Shown here one piece after another: positions 46,379-55,778 of a DNA stretch of 64,000 nt. The notes beneath the pieces were generated by a model. That model was not told the DNA's origin. It saw nothing but the letters and a program-made list of their open reading frames with translations, and did no database searches. A program made the translations under genes and the position numbers. Position 1 is the stretch's first letter. Each line of letters starts with the position of its first letter. Source of the DNA: Mycolicibacterium neoaurum (GTDB lineage: Bacteria; Actinomycetota; Actinomycetes; Mycobacteriales; Mycobacteriaceae). Location of the stretch: contig NZ_JAQIIX010000002.1 in assembly GCF_036946495.1 (NCBI RefSeq), forward strand, positions 930,001 to 994,000, given 5' to 3'.

Positions 46379-48058
46379 AAGGAGATCCTCGTAGCGATGC
46401 TCGGTGTCGATCGGCTTGCCCGACTTGTGCGCCTCATCCTCGCGCCTGCGCAGTTCGACGCGCCGGATCTTGCCGGAAATGGTCTTGGGAAGTTCGAAGA
46501 ACTCGACGCGACGCACCTTCAGGTACGGCGCCAGATGGTCCCTGGCGTATTCCATGATGCCCCTGGCCGTCTCGGCATCGGCCGGCCACCCCTGTGCCAG
46601 TGCGACATACGCTTTCGGCACGGCCAGCCGGGTCTCGTGCGGCTGCGGGACGATGGCGGCCTCCATCACCGCGGGATGCTCGATCAGCACACTTTCCAGT
46701 TCGAACGGTGACACCTTGTAATCACTGGATTTGAAGACATCGTCCGTGCGACCGATATAGGTGATGTACCCGTCGGCGTCCCGACTGGCCACATCACCGG
46801 TGTGGTAGTAGCTGTCGGCCATCACCGCCGCGTTGCGTTTGGGATCGTCGAGGTATCCGGTCATCAGATTCAGCGGCCTGGCAACGAGATCCAGACAGAT
46901 CTCCCCCTCGTCGGCCTGATCACCGGTCAGCGGATCGACCAGCACCACCGGCACACCGGGCATCGGGCGGCCCATCGAACCGGGCTTCACCGGCTGGCCG
47001 GGCGTGTTGCCGATCTGCAGGGTGGTCTCGGTCTGCCCGAAGCCGTCCCGGATCGTCAATCCCCACGCCCGCTCGACGGCGCCGATGACTTCGGGGTTCA
47101 GCGGCTCGCCGGCGCCGAGGATCTCGCGCAGGCCGTCGGGCTTATCCCCGAGGTCGGCCTGGATGAGCATCCGCCATACCGTCGGCGGCGCGCAGAACGT
47201 GTTGACGCCAACCCGACGGATCTGGTGCAGCAACTCGGCGGCATCGAAACGGCTGTAGTTGTAGACGAAGATGGTCGCCTCGGCGATCCACGGCGCGAAG
47301 AAGCAGCTCCAGGCGTGCTTGGCCCAGCCCGGCGAGCTGATGGCCAGATGCACGTCACCGGGCGTGACGCCGATCCACGCCATCGTCGACATATGCCCCA
47401 CCGGATAGGACACCTGGGAGTGCTCGACCAGCTTCGGCTTGCTGGTGGTGCCCGAGGTGAAGTAGATGAGCAGCGGGTCGCCCGTCGTCGTCACCGCCTC
47501 AAATGTCTGCGGGGTCACCGCGTAGGCGTCGGTGTAGGAGTGCCAGCCGTCCACCTGTCCAATGCTGATCCGCGCGTAGTCCCCCGGCACCTCGTCGAAC
47601 TTGCCGGCATCGGCGGCGTTGACGATGACGTACTGAGCCGCACCGCGGGCGATGCGATCGGCGAGGTCCTCGGCCCCCAGCGCACCGGTCGTCGGCATGA
47701 TCACCGCGCCGAGTTTCGCGATCGCGAGCATCGCTTCCCACAGTTCGACCTGGTTGCCGAGCATCAGGATGACGCGGTCACCCTTGCCGACGCCCAGGCT
47801 CTTCAGCCAGGTCGCGACGCGATCGGAACGCTGCGCCATCTCGGCAAAGCTGATCTTGGTCTCGGTGCCGTCCTGCTCGACGATCCACAGCGCCGGGCGC
47901 GTGTTGTCGCGCGCGATCACGTCGAACCAGTCGATCGCCCAGTTGAACGTGCCCTCGATATGTGGCCATTCGAAAGTGCCGACCGCCTTGTCGTAGTCGC
48001 TGATCACGGCCACCAACTGGTCGCGGGCGGCCCGATAACGCTCGGTGTTGATGCTCAT
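46355..48058 (-). CDS. MACS-type acyl-CoA synthetase
   Basis: 567 residues, ACS family closer to acetyl/medium-chain enzymes: LIYFTSGTTSKPKLVEHS near residue 190, GFGQTETTLQIGNTPGQ near 335, SYYHTGDVASRDADGYITYIGRTDDVFKSSDYKVSP near 430, and LPKTISGKIRRVELRRRE near 530 with the catalytic Lys. Likely activates a short/medium carboxylate. ATG 48058 faces the LuxR gene across 58 bp. C-terminal GERSDGK derives from the dispersed repeat at 46361. Confidence 0.88.
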   Translation of the reverse strand: MSINTERYRAARDQLVAVISDYDKAVGTFEWPHIEGTFNWAIDWFDVIARDNTRPALWIVEQDGTETKISFAEMAQRSDRVATWLKSLGVGKGDRVILMLGNQVELWEAMLAIAKLGAVIMPTTGALGAEDLADRIARGAAQYVIVNAADAGKFDEVPGDYARISIGQVDGWHSYTDAYAVTPQTFEAVTTTGDPLLIYFTSGTTSKPKLVEHSQVSYPVGHMSTMAWIGVTPGDVHLAISSPGWAKHAWSCFFAPWIAEATIFVYNYSRFDAAELLHQIRRVGVNTFCAPPTVWRMLIQADLGDKPDGLREILGAGEPLNPEVIGAVERAWGLTIRDGFGQTETTLQIGNTPGQPVKPGSMGRPMPGVPVVLVDPLTGDQADEGEICLDLVARPLNLMTGYLDDPKRNAAVMADSYYHTGDVASRDADGYITYIGRTDDVFKSSDYKVSPFELESVLIEHPAVMEAAIVPQPHETRLAVPKAYVALAQGWPADAETARGIMEYARDHLAPYLKVRRVEFFELPKTISGKIRRVELRRREDEAHKSGKPIDTEHRYEDLLGERSDGK

Positions 48059-48116
48059 GACGACTAGGATCCAGGTCACACTTATCCGCCCGCTACCCCC
48101 GGAAGAGGGGATACCC

Positions 48117-48932
48117 GTGTCGTCCCTGTTGCGTCCCCGCGACACCGACGCCGTGCGCGCCGCGCTCCGCCAGGTCGCCGCCGATGGCGATGTGCCGGTC
48201 CTGTTCGGCGGTGAGGTGCACGAGGACGCGCTGTTGTTGACCGAGTTCGTCGGCACCCGGACCGCCGGGCTGCGGGGCCTGGTGGTGCGGTCCAATTCCG
48301 GGCTGGGCGGGGCGACCATGGTCGCCGGACGGCCGCTGGCGGTCTCGGATTACCGCAATGCCGCATCGATCACCCACGATTACGACGCCCCGGTGCTGAA
48401 CGAGGGCATCCGGTCGGTGCTGGCGGTGCCCGTCGTGGTCGACGGATCAGCGCGCGCGATCCTGTACGGCGCGTACCGGTCGGGGGCACCGTTCGGTGGG
48501 CTGGCCGCGGATCTGATGGTGGGGTCGGCACGCCGACTGGCACACGAGTTGCGAGTACGCGACGAGGTGGACCGCCGGATGCGATTGCTCGAAGCACGGA
48601 TGACCGGTGCGGCGAATCCGGAAACCATCCGCGAGGTGTACGCCGGACTGCGCACGCTGGCCGCCGGCGCCGATACCGACACCGCCACCGAACTGCACCG
48701 GTTGGCCGACCTACTGTCCGCACCCGCGGCATCGGAGTTCCATCTGAGTCCGCGGGAGCTCGACGTGCTGGCCCAGATCGCGCTGGGATGCACCAATGCC
48801 GAAGCCGCCGAAAGACTTTCCCTGAAAACCGAGACCGTGAAGAGCTATCTGCGCAGCGCCGCCGGGAAGCTGGGCACCAAGACCCGGCACGAGGCCGTGT
48901 CGAAAGCACGCCGGGCCGGGCTCATTCCGTAA
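48117..48932 (+). CDS. GAF-LuxR family transcriptional regulator
   Basis: 271 residues. GAF-like sensor ~15-155 (GLRGLVVRSNSGLGGATMVAGRPLAVSDY), coiled helix, then a LuxR DNA-binding domain: LSPRELDVLAQIALGCTNAEAAERLSLKTETVKSYLRSAAGKL, with KARRAGLIP at the end. It is divergent from the MACS-type synthetase, so it may control it (inference). GTG 48117 fits the GAGGGG site; upstream starts overlap the divergent promoter. Confidence 0.82.
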   Translation: MSSLLRPRDTDAVRAALRQVAADGDVPVLFGGEVHEDALLLTEFVGTRTAGLRGLVVRSNSGLGGATMVAGRPLAVSDYRNAASITHDYDAPVLNEGIRSVLAVPVVVDGSARAILYGAYRSGAPFGGLAADLMVGSARRLAHELRVRDEVDRRMRLLEARMTGAANPETIREVYAGLRTLAAGADTDTATELHRLADLLSAPAASEFHLSPRELDVLAQIALGCTNAEAAERLSLKTETVKSYLRSAAGKLGTKTRHEAVSKARRAGLIP

Positions 48933-48950
48933 AGACCGCCGGACCGGCGT

Positions 48951-49613
48951 TCAGTCTCCGACCAACTCGGCGATACCACCGGTGACGAACACCACCAACG
49001 CGCGGTGCCGTTCATCGACGTCATCGCCGCGGACGCGACCGCGGCTCAGACTGTGCATGCGCAGGTTGTTGGAGTACGTGTGCAGCGCGGCCGCCACCAT
49101 GTGGAGATAGGCGTCGTAGATTGCGGCCTCCGCGGCATGGGGGAACAGCGTTTGCAGCGCCGCGATGAACTCGGCGGCAATCGCATTGAAATCCTCGGCG
49201 AAGAGCACGCGAATCGGCTGCCCGGCATTGGCTTGCTGGGCAATCAGACGAAAGTAGTTGTCCCAGCCGGGATCACCGGCACGCTCCCGCATCGGCTCGA
49301 CGAACGCCTCGACCAACGCGCGCAGACTCCCGGCGCGGTTGCCGGCTGCCGGCCAGACCGCCAGACGCTGACGGCGATCCTCATTGAGGGGCCGGATGCG
49401 GCGCAGGATGACGGCTCGGAACAGTTCGTGTTTGCCCTCGAATTCCTCGCTGACAGCCGCCAGCCGGGTGCCCGCATGGTCGGTGATCTCCCGAACGCTC
49501 ACACCGAAGTAGCCGCGGTTGGCAAAGAGCTCCTCGGCACTGTCGAGCAGGCGTCGCCTGCGGTCCTGCCTGCCGGCCGCACGACGTCCGCCGACCGCGG
49601 GGGTTTGCACCAT
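48951..49613 (-). CDS. TetR-family transcriptional regulator
   Basis: 220 residues from ATG 49613 (GTG 49646 possible). HTH: LLDSAEELFANRGYFGVSVREITDHAGTRLAAVSEEFEGK at ~20-60, followed by a helical ligand domain. It is divergent from an alpha/beta hydrolase, with the perfect palindrome GGAACA-AG-TGTTCC in the gap, so self-repression and repression of the hydrolase are likely. Confidence 0.87.
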   Translation of the reverse strand: MVQTPAVGGRRAAGRQDRRRRLLDSAEELFANRGYFGVSVREITDHAGTRLAAVSEEFEGKHELFRAVILRRIRPLNEDRRQRLAVWPAAGNRAGSLRALVEAFVEPMRERAGDPGWDNYFRLIAQQANAGQPIRVLFAEDFNAIAAEFIAALQTLFPHAAEAAIYDAYLHMVAAALHTYSNNLRMHSLSRGRVRGDDVDERHRALVVFVTGGIAELVGD

Positions 49614-49695
49614 GGGTAGCTTCGCCTGGTCGATCTCCCACACCACCTCTTGACGGGCGTCTTCGTGGGCTCACGCTACGCCAGCTGCTAAAGTC

Positions 49696-49709
49696 GGAAC
49701 AAGTGTTCC
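49696..49709. promoter_or_regulatory. TetR-type operator palindrome
   Basis: GGAACA-AG-TGTTCC, a perfect 6+6 inverted repeat between the divergent TetR and alpha/beta-hydrolase genes. The pattern GGAACA-NN-TGTTCC is common for TetR repressors; the neighbouring regulator is the natural binder. Confidence 0.6.
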
Positions 49710-49740
49710 AAAATGCGGGTGTCGGCGAGAGGATCGCAGC

Positions 49741-51084
49741 GTGGTCAGGACCCGACTGCCTCAGCGCCTTTTCGTGACCGCGTGCGCTCTCAGCGGAACC
49801 ACCAACCTGGCAACCCGACGTTTCGGCGCAAAGCCGTTCCTGCCGAAACTTTTCGTACTCCGTTACGCGAACATGGGCGGTCTCGATCCTGCCGAGTTCG
49901 AAAGCCAGATCGACGCAGCGCGTTCCTTCAGTGACGATCGGTGGAGCGACCACTGGAACCGCGTCGCGGCGGGATATGTCGCCGAGACCGAAGCCCTGAT
50001 GCACGAGCTCGCCGGTCCGCGACCGGCCCCACTGGCCGGATCGGCACCATTCACCGATTCCGATGTCGCGGCACTGACCGGCCTGATCACCCCGGCCGCC
50101 GCATCGTTCGCCGAGCACGGCCCGCAGCCGCGGCACACCGATATCGCCAGCATCGTCGGCACGCCTCCGCAGAACGTAGACAGGGAGCGAATGACGAAGG
50201 CCTTCAAGGTCATCGACTCGCTGACCAAGGCCATCACCTATTACCAGGTGAGCGCCTTTCCCGGCCACAGCCCACACCGGATGGACGCCTACCGGCGCTC
50301 CCAGCGGTTGTTCGAACTCCTTATCCGTGCGCTCGCACCGGCCATCGATCTATGGGTCGAGCGCTATGACATCCCCTGCGCCGACGGGGACACCGTGCGC
50401 GGGTGGCTCGTCATGCCGCCAGGCGACGGCCCCCACCCGGTGGTCCTGACGACCAACGGACTGGAGGGAACCGTTGCCGAGCTCGCGCTCGGGCTGCTGC
50501 GCTATCGGGATACCGGCATGGCGACGTTCATGATGGAGATGCCCGGAAGCTACGGCTACACCCATCCGATGAGTCCACACTCCGAGGTCGTCTACCGGCG
50601 CGTCATCGACCGACTCAGCGCCGACCCGCGGTTGGATGCCCGCCGGTTGGCGATGGTGGGGGTGAGCTTCGGCGGTTACTGGGCGGTGCGCATGGCCGCC
50701 ACCGACGCCCGCCTGGCCTGCGCCGTCGCCTGCGGAGCACCGACCCATCGCTCGTTCCATGGCGGCCTCGGCATGCCCGATGTGATCATCAGCGCGCTGG
50801 CCGACACCCTCGGCGCCAGGAACCCGGTTCAGCTTCTCCGGGCGTTGCGGGCACTGTCGATCCGGGACCTCTACTCGCACATCACGATTCCGCTTCTGGT
50901 CATCAACGGTGACCGCGACACACTGCTGAGCACCCAGGACAGTGCCGACATAGCCGACGCTGCCCCACACGCGACGTTGCTGCTCTACCCCGACGATGAT
51001 CACTGCGCCATGCGTCACTACCGCGACTGGCTCGACCACTCTCAGCATTGGCTGCGCACGACGCTCCGGACCGACGATCCCTAG
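49741..51084 (+). CDS. Alpha/beta hydrolase (FrsA/DUF1100-like)
   Basis: 447 residues. Nucleophile elbow GVSFGGYW near residue 305, acid in LVINGDRDTL near 395 and His in YPDDDHCAM near 425 form the triad. The helical first 200 residues form a lid like FrsA-type hydrolases. Esterase or ketone hydrolase role is likely, substrate unknown. GTG 49741 chosen from the open frame; ATG 49873 is possible. Last four bases overlap the convergent ABC exporter stop. Confidence 0.82.
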   Translation: MVRTRLPQRLFVTACALSGTTNLATRRFGAKPFLPKLFVLRYANMGGLDPAEFESQIDAARSFSDDRWSDHWNRVAAGYVAETEALMHELAGPRPAPLAGSAPFTDSDVAALTGLITPAAASFAEHGPQPRHTDIASIVGTPPQNVDRERMTKAFKVIDSLTKAITYYQVSAFPGHSPHRMDAYRRSQRLFELLIRALAPAIDLWVERYDIPCADGDTVRGWLVMPPGDGPHPVVLTTNGLEGTVAELALGLLRYRDTGMATFMMEMPGSYGYTHPMSPHSEVVYRRVIDRLSADPRLDARRLAMVGVSFGGYWAVRMAATDARLACAVACGAPTHRSFHGGLGMPDVIISALADTLGARNPVQLLRALRALSIRDLYSHITIPLLVINGDRDTLLSTQDSADIADAAPHATLLLYPDDDHCAMRHYRDWLDHSQHWLRTTLRTDDP

Positions 51085-52904
51085 GCCAACGACTCCACCC
51101 ACGCCCGGTGCAGCCCGGCGAACCGCCCACCGGCATCGACCAACTCGCTGGGCGGCCCGTCCTCGACGACCTCGCCATGCTCGAGCACCAGCACCCGGTC
51201 GGCACTGAGCACCGTGGAGAGCCGGTGTGCGATCACCACCGCGGTGCGGTCGGCCAGGACCGTGGTCATGGCGCGCTGCACCATCCGCTCGCTCGGGATG
51301 TCCAGTGATGACGTCGCCTCGTCCAGGATCAGCACCGCCGGATCGGCCAGGAACGCCCTGGCGAACGCGATCAGCTGACGCTGCCCCGCCGAGAGTCGGC
51401 CGCCACGCTTGGCGACATCGGTGCCGAAGCCCTCGGGCAACCCGTCGATGAAGCGATCGGCACCGACCGCCGCCGCGGCCGCGCGTACCTCGGCATCGGT
51501 GGCCGTCGGCCTGCCGAACCGGATGTTGTCGGCGATGGTCCCCTCGAACATGAAGTTCTCCTGGGTCACCATCACCACCTGCTCACGCAGCGCGCTCTGG
51601 GCGATGTCACGCAGGTTGATCCCGTCGAGGGTCACCGCACCGCTGACCGGGTCATAGAACCGTGCCAAAAGCTTGGCGATCGTCGTCTTTCCCGCCCCGG
51701 TGGTGCCGACCAGCGCGACGGTCTGCCCGGCCGGGATATCCAAGGTCAATGACGGCAGCACCGGACGATCCGGCACATAGGAGAACTGCACCTCGTGAAA
51801 ACCGATATGCCCCTTCACGTCCGACAGCGGCACCGGGTGTGCGGGATCTTGGATGTCCGGATCCTGGGCCAGCACACCCGCGACCTTCTCCAACGCCGCC
51901 GAGGCGGACTGGAAGGTGTTGAAGAACTGCGAGATCTCCTGCATCGGCTCGAAGAAGATACGCAGGTACAGCAGGAACGCGGTCAGCGTGCCCAGCGTCA
52001 TCTCGTCGTGCAGCACCAGGTACCCGCCGAACAACAGCACCGCACCGGTGGTGAGGTTGCCGGTGAGCCGCACCGCGGGCATGAAGATCGCCAGCAGTTT
52101 GAAGGCCCGCTCGTTGATCGACTTGTACTGGTCGGCAACGTCTTCGAAGATCTGCTGGTTACGCGGTTCGCGGCGGTAGGCCTGCACGGCCTTGATACCG
52201 GTCATGGTCTCGACGAACTGCACGATGACCAGTGCGGCGGCCTCGCGCACCTTCAGGTACGTCTTGGACGACTCGCTGCGGAACCACCACGTCAACAGCA
52301 CCAGGATCGGGAACGCCGTCAGGCAGACCAGCCCGAGCCGCCAGTCCAGCACCACCAGCAGCACGGCGGTGCCGAACATCGTGAGCACCGCGGTGATCAA
52401 CCCGTCGAAGCCGGTGGCCAGCATGTCCTGGATGGCGTCGACATCGTTGGTGGAGCGCGCGACCACCCGACCGGAGGTGTAACGGTCGTGGAACGCCACG
52501 TCGAGGCGCTGGAAATGGCGGAACAGCCTGCGCCGCAGTTCGATCAGGATCTCCTGACCGATCCGTCCGGACCGGCGCAGGAAGTACATCCGGCTGATGG
52601 CCTGCACCGCGACCACACCGCACAGCGCGGCCAGGATCAGGATGAGTTCGTGCGCGGTGCCACCGGCGACGATCGGCGGGATGCCGTGGTCGATTCCGCG
52701 CTGCACCAGCAGCGGCACCGACAGCCGAGCGGCGTTCTCCACCACCACCACGACCGCCAGCACCGCGAGCATCGCCTTATAGGGGCGCAGCAGCGAACCC
52801 AGCAGCGAACGGGCCTCGCGCCGCCGCGACACCGACTCGTCGATGGGCAGGTTCTCGTCATCGGCGCTGACCGCCTGGCCGCGCCAATCCGTGTTCGCCG
52901 TCAT
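51081..52904 (-). CDS. Heterodimeric ABC exporter subunit, canonical site (Rv1272c/Rv1273c-like)
   Basis: 607 residues: six-helix exporter membrane domain (~40-340) then ABC ATPase. Walker A is ALVGTTGAGKTT, signature LSAGQRQLIAF and Walker B VLILDEATSSLD, complete with catalytic Glu. It forms a likely dimer with the next gene. ATG overlaps its partner's stop (ATGA). Confidence 0.9.
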   Translation of the reverse strand: MTANTDWRGQAVSADDENLPIDESVSRRREARSLLGSLLRPYKAMLAVLAVVVVVENAARLSVPLLVQRGIDHGIPPIVAGGTAHELILILAALCGVVAVQAISRMYFLRRSGRIGQEILIELRRRLFRHFQRLDVAFHDRYTSGRVVARSTNDVDAIQDMLATGFDGLITAVLTMFGTAVLLVVLDWRLGLVCLTAFPILVLLTWWFRSESSKTYLKVREAAALVIVQFVETMTGIKAVQAYRREPRNQQIFEDVADQYKSINERAFKLLAIFMPAVRLTGNLTTGAVLLFGGYLVLHDEMTLGTLTAFLLYLRIFFEPMQEISQFFNTFQSASAALEKVAGVLAQDPDIQDPAHPVPLSDVKGHIGFHEVQFSYVPDRPVLPSLTLDIPAGQTVALVGTTGAGKTTIAKLLARFYDPVSGAVTLDGINLRDIAQSALREQVVMVTQENFMFEGTIADNIRFGRPTATDAEVRAAAAAVGADRFIDGLPEGFGTDVAKRGGRLSAGQRQLIAFARAFLADPAVLILDEATSSLDIPSERMVQRAMTTVLADRTAVVIAHRLSTVLSADRVLVLEHGEVVEDGPPSELVDAGGRFAGLHRAWVESLA

Positions 52905-54700
52905 TGCTCGGCCCCGGCGAATTCGTCGTCGGCGGCCAGCAGGTACCGGTATTCGGGCGCGTCGGCCAACAACTCGGCGTGGGTGCCGACGCGGGTGACC
53001 GTCCCGTTCTCCAACAGCGCGACCCGGTCGGCCAGCAGCACCGTCGAAGCGCGGTGGGCCACCACGATGCCGGTGACATCACGCAACACCCGGCCCAGCG
53101 CCTCGGTGACCTCGGCCTCGGTGTGCACGTCGAGGGCGGACAGAGTGTCGTCGAGGACCAGGATGCGCGGCTCGGCGATGATCGCGCGGGCCAGCGAAAG
53201 CCGTTGCCGCTGGCCACCGGACAGGCTCATGCCCTGCTCACCGATGCGGGTGTCGAGTCCGAACGGCAGGTCGTAGACGAACCCGGCCGAGGCCACCTCG
53301 ATACCGCGGGCCAGGTCCTCCCTCGTCGCGTCCGGATTGCCAAGGCGCAGGTTCTCGGCGACCGACATCGAGAACAGGGTCGGATCCTCGAACGCGGTGG
53401 CCACGGTGTGCCGCAGCGCGGGCAGCGACAAGTCCCGGATATCGGTGCCGTCGACCAGGATGGCACCCTCGCTGACATCGTGCAGCCGCGACAACAGCGA
53501 GGCCAGAACCGACTTCCCGGATCCGGTCGCACCGACCAGCGCGACCGTCTCCCCTGGCTCGACGGTCAGATTCACGTGCTGGAGGGCCCACTCTTCGGAG
53601 TCCGGGAAACGGAAGCCCACGTCGACCAGTTCCAGCCGGCCGCCTCGAGGCAACTCGGACACCGCCCCGTCGGTGATGGTGCGCGGCTCGTCGAAGATTT
53701 CGACGACACGGTTGGCCGCCGTCATCGACTCCTGGGTCATGGACAGCAGGAAACCCAACGAGGCGATGGGCCACACCAGCGACAGCATCATGGTGATGAA
53801 CGCCACCAACGTGCCCATGGTGACCAGTCCGTGGCCGGCGGCATAGGCGCCGAAGCCCAGCACGATGATCAGGGTGATGTTCGGGATGACCTCAAGCAGT
53901 GTCCAGAACTTCGCCGACACCCCGACCTTGCGGATCTCGGTCTCGAACAGGCTGGTCGCGCGATCGTCGAAACCGCGGTAGGCGTGCTCCTCGCGGCCGA
54001 AAGATTTGATGACCCGCAACCCCAGCGCGGACTCCTCGACATGGGTGGCCACGTTGCCCGCCTGGTCCTGGGACTGCCGCGACAGCATGGTGAACTGGCG
54101 CTGGAAATGCAGGATCGTGAGCGTGATGGGCACGATCGCGACCATCACCACCACACCCAGCGGCCAGTACATCGTCAACAGGATCGTGGTCACCACGATG
54201 ATCTGGACGATGTTGAGCATCAGGAACAGCAGCCCGAAGGACAGGAACTGCCGGATCGCTGACAGGTCGTTCATCACGCGGGAGAGCAGCTGACCGGACT
54301 GCCAATTGCCGTGGAAAGACATCGGCAGCACCTGCAGCCGCGCATAGAGGTCCTTACGAATATCGGCCTCGACGCCCATCGTCGCGCGGGCCACCAGCCA
54401 ACGCCGGACGAACCACAGCACGGCCTCGGTGACCAGCAGCGCCATCGCCGCCAACCCCAGCGTCCACAGCCCGGCCGAATCCTTCTGCCGCACCGGCCCG
54501 TCGATGACGGCCTTGGTGAGCAGCGGTACCGAGACGGTCGCGCCGAGGCTGACGAAGGCCGCGATCACCATCGCGATCCAGCGCACCCGGTAGGGCTTCA
54601 GGTAGGGCAGCAACCGCAGGATGTCCGAGGAGGAACGGATGCGACGCGGCGGTGCGGCGATGGCGGGTGCCGACGCCAGCCCGTTACGCGCGCTCGACAT
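52901..54700 (-). CDS. Heterodimeric ABC exporter subunit, degenerate site
   Basis: 599 residues, membrane domain ~30-330 then ABC ATPase with Walker A ALVGATGSGKS and signature LSGGQRQRLSL. Walker B reads ILVLDDTLSALD: the catalytic Glu is Asp, the mark of the non-hydrolysing site in asymmetric exporters. Strong GGAGGAGGTG precedes ATG 54700. The pair lies divergent from prrA. Confidence 0.9.
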   Translation of the reverse strand: MSSARNGLASAPAIAAPPRRIRSSSDILRLLPYLKPYRVRWIAMVIAAFVSLGATVSVPLLTKAVIDGPVRQKDSAGLWTLGLAAMALLVTEAVLWFVRRWLVARATMGVEADIRKDLYARLQVLPMSFHGNWQSGQLLSRVMNDLSAIRQFLSFGLLFLMLNIVQIIVVTTILLTMYWPLGVVVMVAIVPITLTILHFQRQFTMLSRQSQDQAGNVATHVEESALGLRVIKSFGREEHAYRGFDDRATSLFETEIRKVGVSAKFWTLLEVIPNITLIIVLGFGAYAAGHGLVTMGTLVAFITMMLSLVWPIASLGFLLSMTQESMTAANRVVEIFDEPRTITDGAVSELPRGGRLELVDVGFRFPDSEEWALQHVNLTVEPGETVALVGATGSGKSVLASLLSRLHDVSEGAILVDGTDIRDLSLPALRHTVATAFEDPTLFSMSVAENLRLGNPDATREDLARGIEVASAGFVYDLPFGLDTRIGEQGMSLSGGQRQRLSLARAIIAEPRILVLDDTLSALDVHTEAEVTEALGRVLRDVTGIVVAHRASTVLLADRVALLENGTVTRVGTHAELLADAPEYRYLLAADDEFAGAEQ

Positions 54701-55070
54701 ACGACATCACCTCCTCCCCCCGACCATCTTGAGTTCTACGGCACGGGTCCGACAACCCGATTAACGCTGTGTACCCAACGTAAAACCTGAACAATGGATG
54801 AGGTCAAACTGTTTCCGCGCGGCGCCGACCGGGGAAAGTACCTGGTTTCAGCCGGATAGCTGCCGAGCGCGACGAAGCTGAAGCAGTGTAGGAAAAAGCA
54901 CCCCCCCACCGACACCGGTTCTGCCGGTTCCCCGATACCCGTGCCGAGACTGAAGCCAGGTAGGAATGCGGGCAACCGAACCCGGCGGCGCGTGCGCTGC
55001 CCCACCTCCGCGCAGCGCCGACCGGCCAGCATCCCCCAGCCACCGGGCCGTTTGGGGCAGTATTGGCGGC
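54701..55070 (+). promoter_or_regulatory. 370-bp prrA upstream region with three related motifs
   Basis: No gene is seen. Three copies of a motif occur: CTGAAGCCAGGTA (54950-54962), CTGAAGCAGTGTA (54878-54890) and, inverted, TACCTGGTTTCAG (54839-54851). The two direct copies both continue into GGAA. Spacing is 72 bp and about 40 bp. They could be regulator sites of prrA or of the divergent ABC exporter; no binder is known. Confidence 0.5.
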
Positions 55071-55775
55071 ATGGAAAGTGGTTCCTCGACCTCGCCTCGG
55101 GTCCTCGTCGTCGACGACGATCCCGACGTCCTCGCATCGCTGGAACGCGGTCTGCGGCTGTCCGGCTTCGAGGTCTCCACCGCCGTCGACGGCGCCGAGG
55201 CCCTGCGCAGCGCGACCGAGACCCGCCCGGACGCGATCGTCCTGGACATCAACATGCCGGTGCTCGACGGTGTCAGCGTGGTGACCGCGCTGCGTGCCAT
55301 GGACAACGACGTCCCGGTGTGTGTGCTCTCCGCGCGCACCAGCGTCGACGACCGGGTCGCCGGTCTGGAGGCCGGCGCCGATGACTACCTGGTGAAGCCG
55401 TTCGTCCTGCAGGAGCTGGTCGCGCGGGTCAAGGCGCTGCTGCGCCGTCGTGGGTCGACGGCGACGTTCTCCTCGGAGACCATCTCGGTCGGCCCGCTGG
55501 AGGTCGACATCCCCGGCAGGCGCGCCAGGGTCAACGGCGCCGACGTCGACCTGACCAAGCGGGAGTTCGACCTGCTCGCGGTGCTGGCCGAACACAAGAC
55601 CGCGGTACTCTCACGCGCCCAGCTCCTGGAGTTGGTCTGGGGCTACGACTTCGCCGCCGACACCAACGTCGTCGACGTGTTCATCGGTTACCTGCGCCGC
55701 AAGTTGGAGGCCGGTGGCGCGCCCCGGCTGCTGCACACCGTGCGCGGTGTGGGCTTCGTGCTGCGGACGCAATAG
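55071..55775 (+). CDS. prrA: Response regulator PrrA
   Basis: 234 residues. The receiver has RVLVVDDDPDVLASLERGL, acceptor about Asp59 in IVLDINMPVLDG, and DDYLVKPFV; the winged helix has DVDLTKREFDLLAVLAEHKTAVLSRAQLLELVWGYDF. This nearly matches M. tuberculosis PrrA as I remember it (236 aa). It controls central functions with PrrB and is essential in M. tuberculosis. ATG 55071 is the family start. Three bases separate it from prrB. Confidence 0.95.
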   Translation: MESGSSTSPRVLVVDDDPDVLASLERGLRLSGFEVSTAVDGAEALRSATETRPDAIVLDINMPVLDGVSVVTALRAMDNDVPVCVLSARTSVDDRVAGLEAGADDYLVKPFVLQELVARVKALLRRRGSTATFSSETISVGPLEVDIPGRRARVNGADVDLTKREFDLLAVLAEHKTAVLSRAQLLELVWGYDFAADTNVVDVFIGYLRRKLEAGGAPRLLHTVRGVGFVLRTQ

Positions 55776-55778
55776 CCC

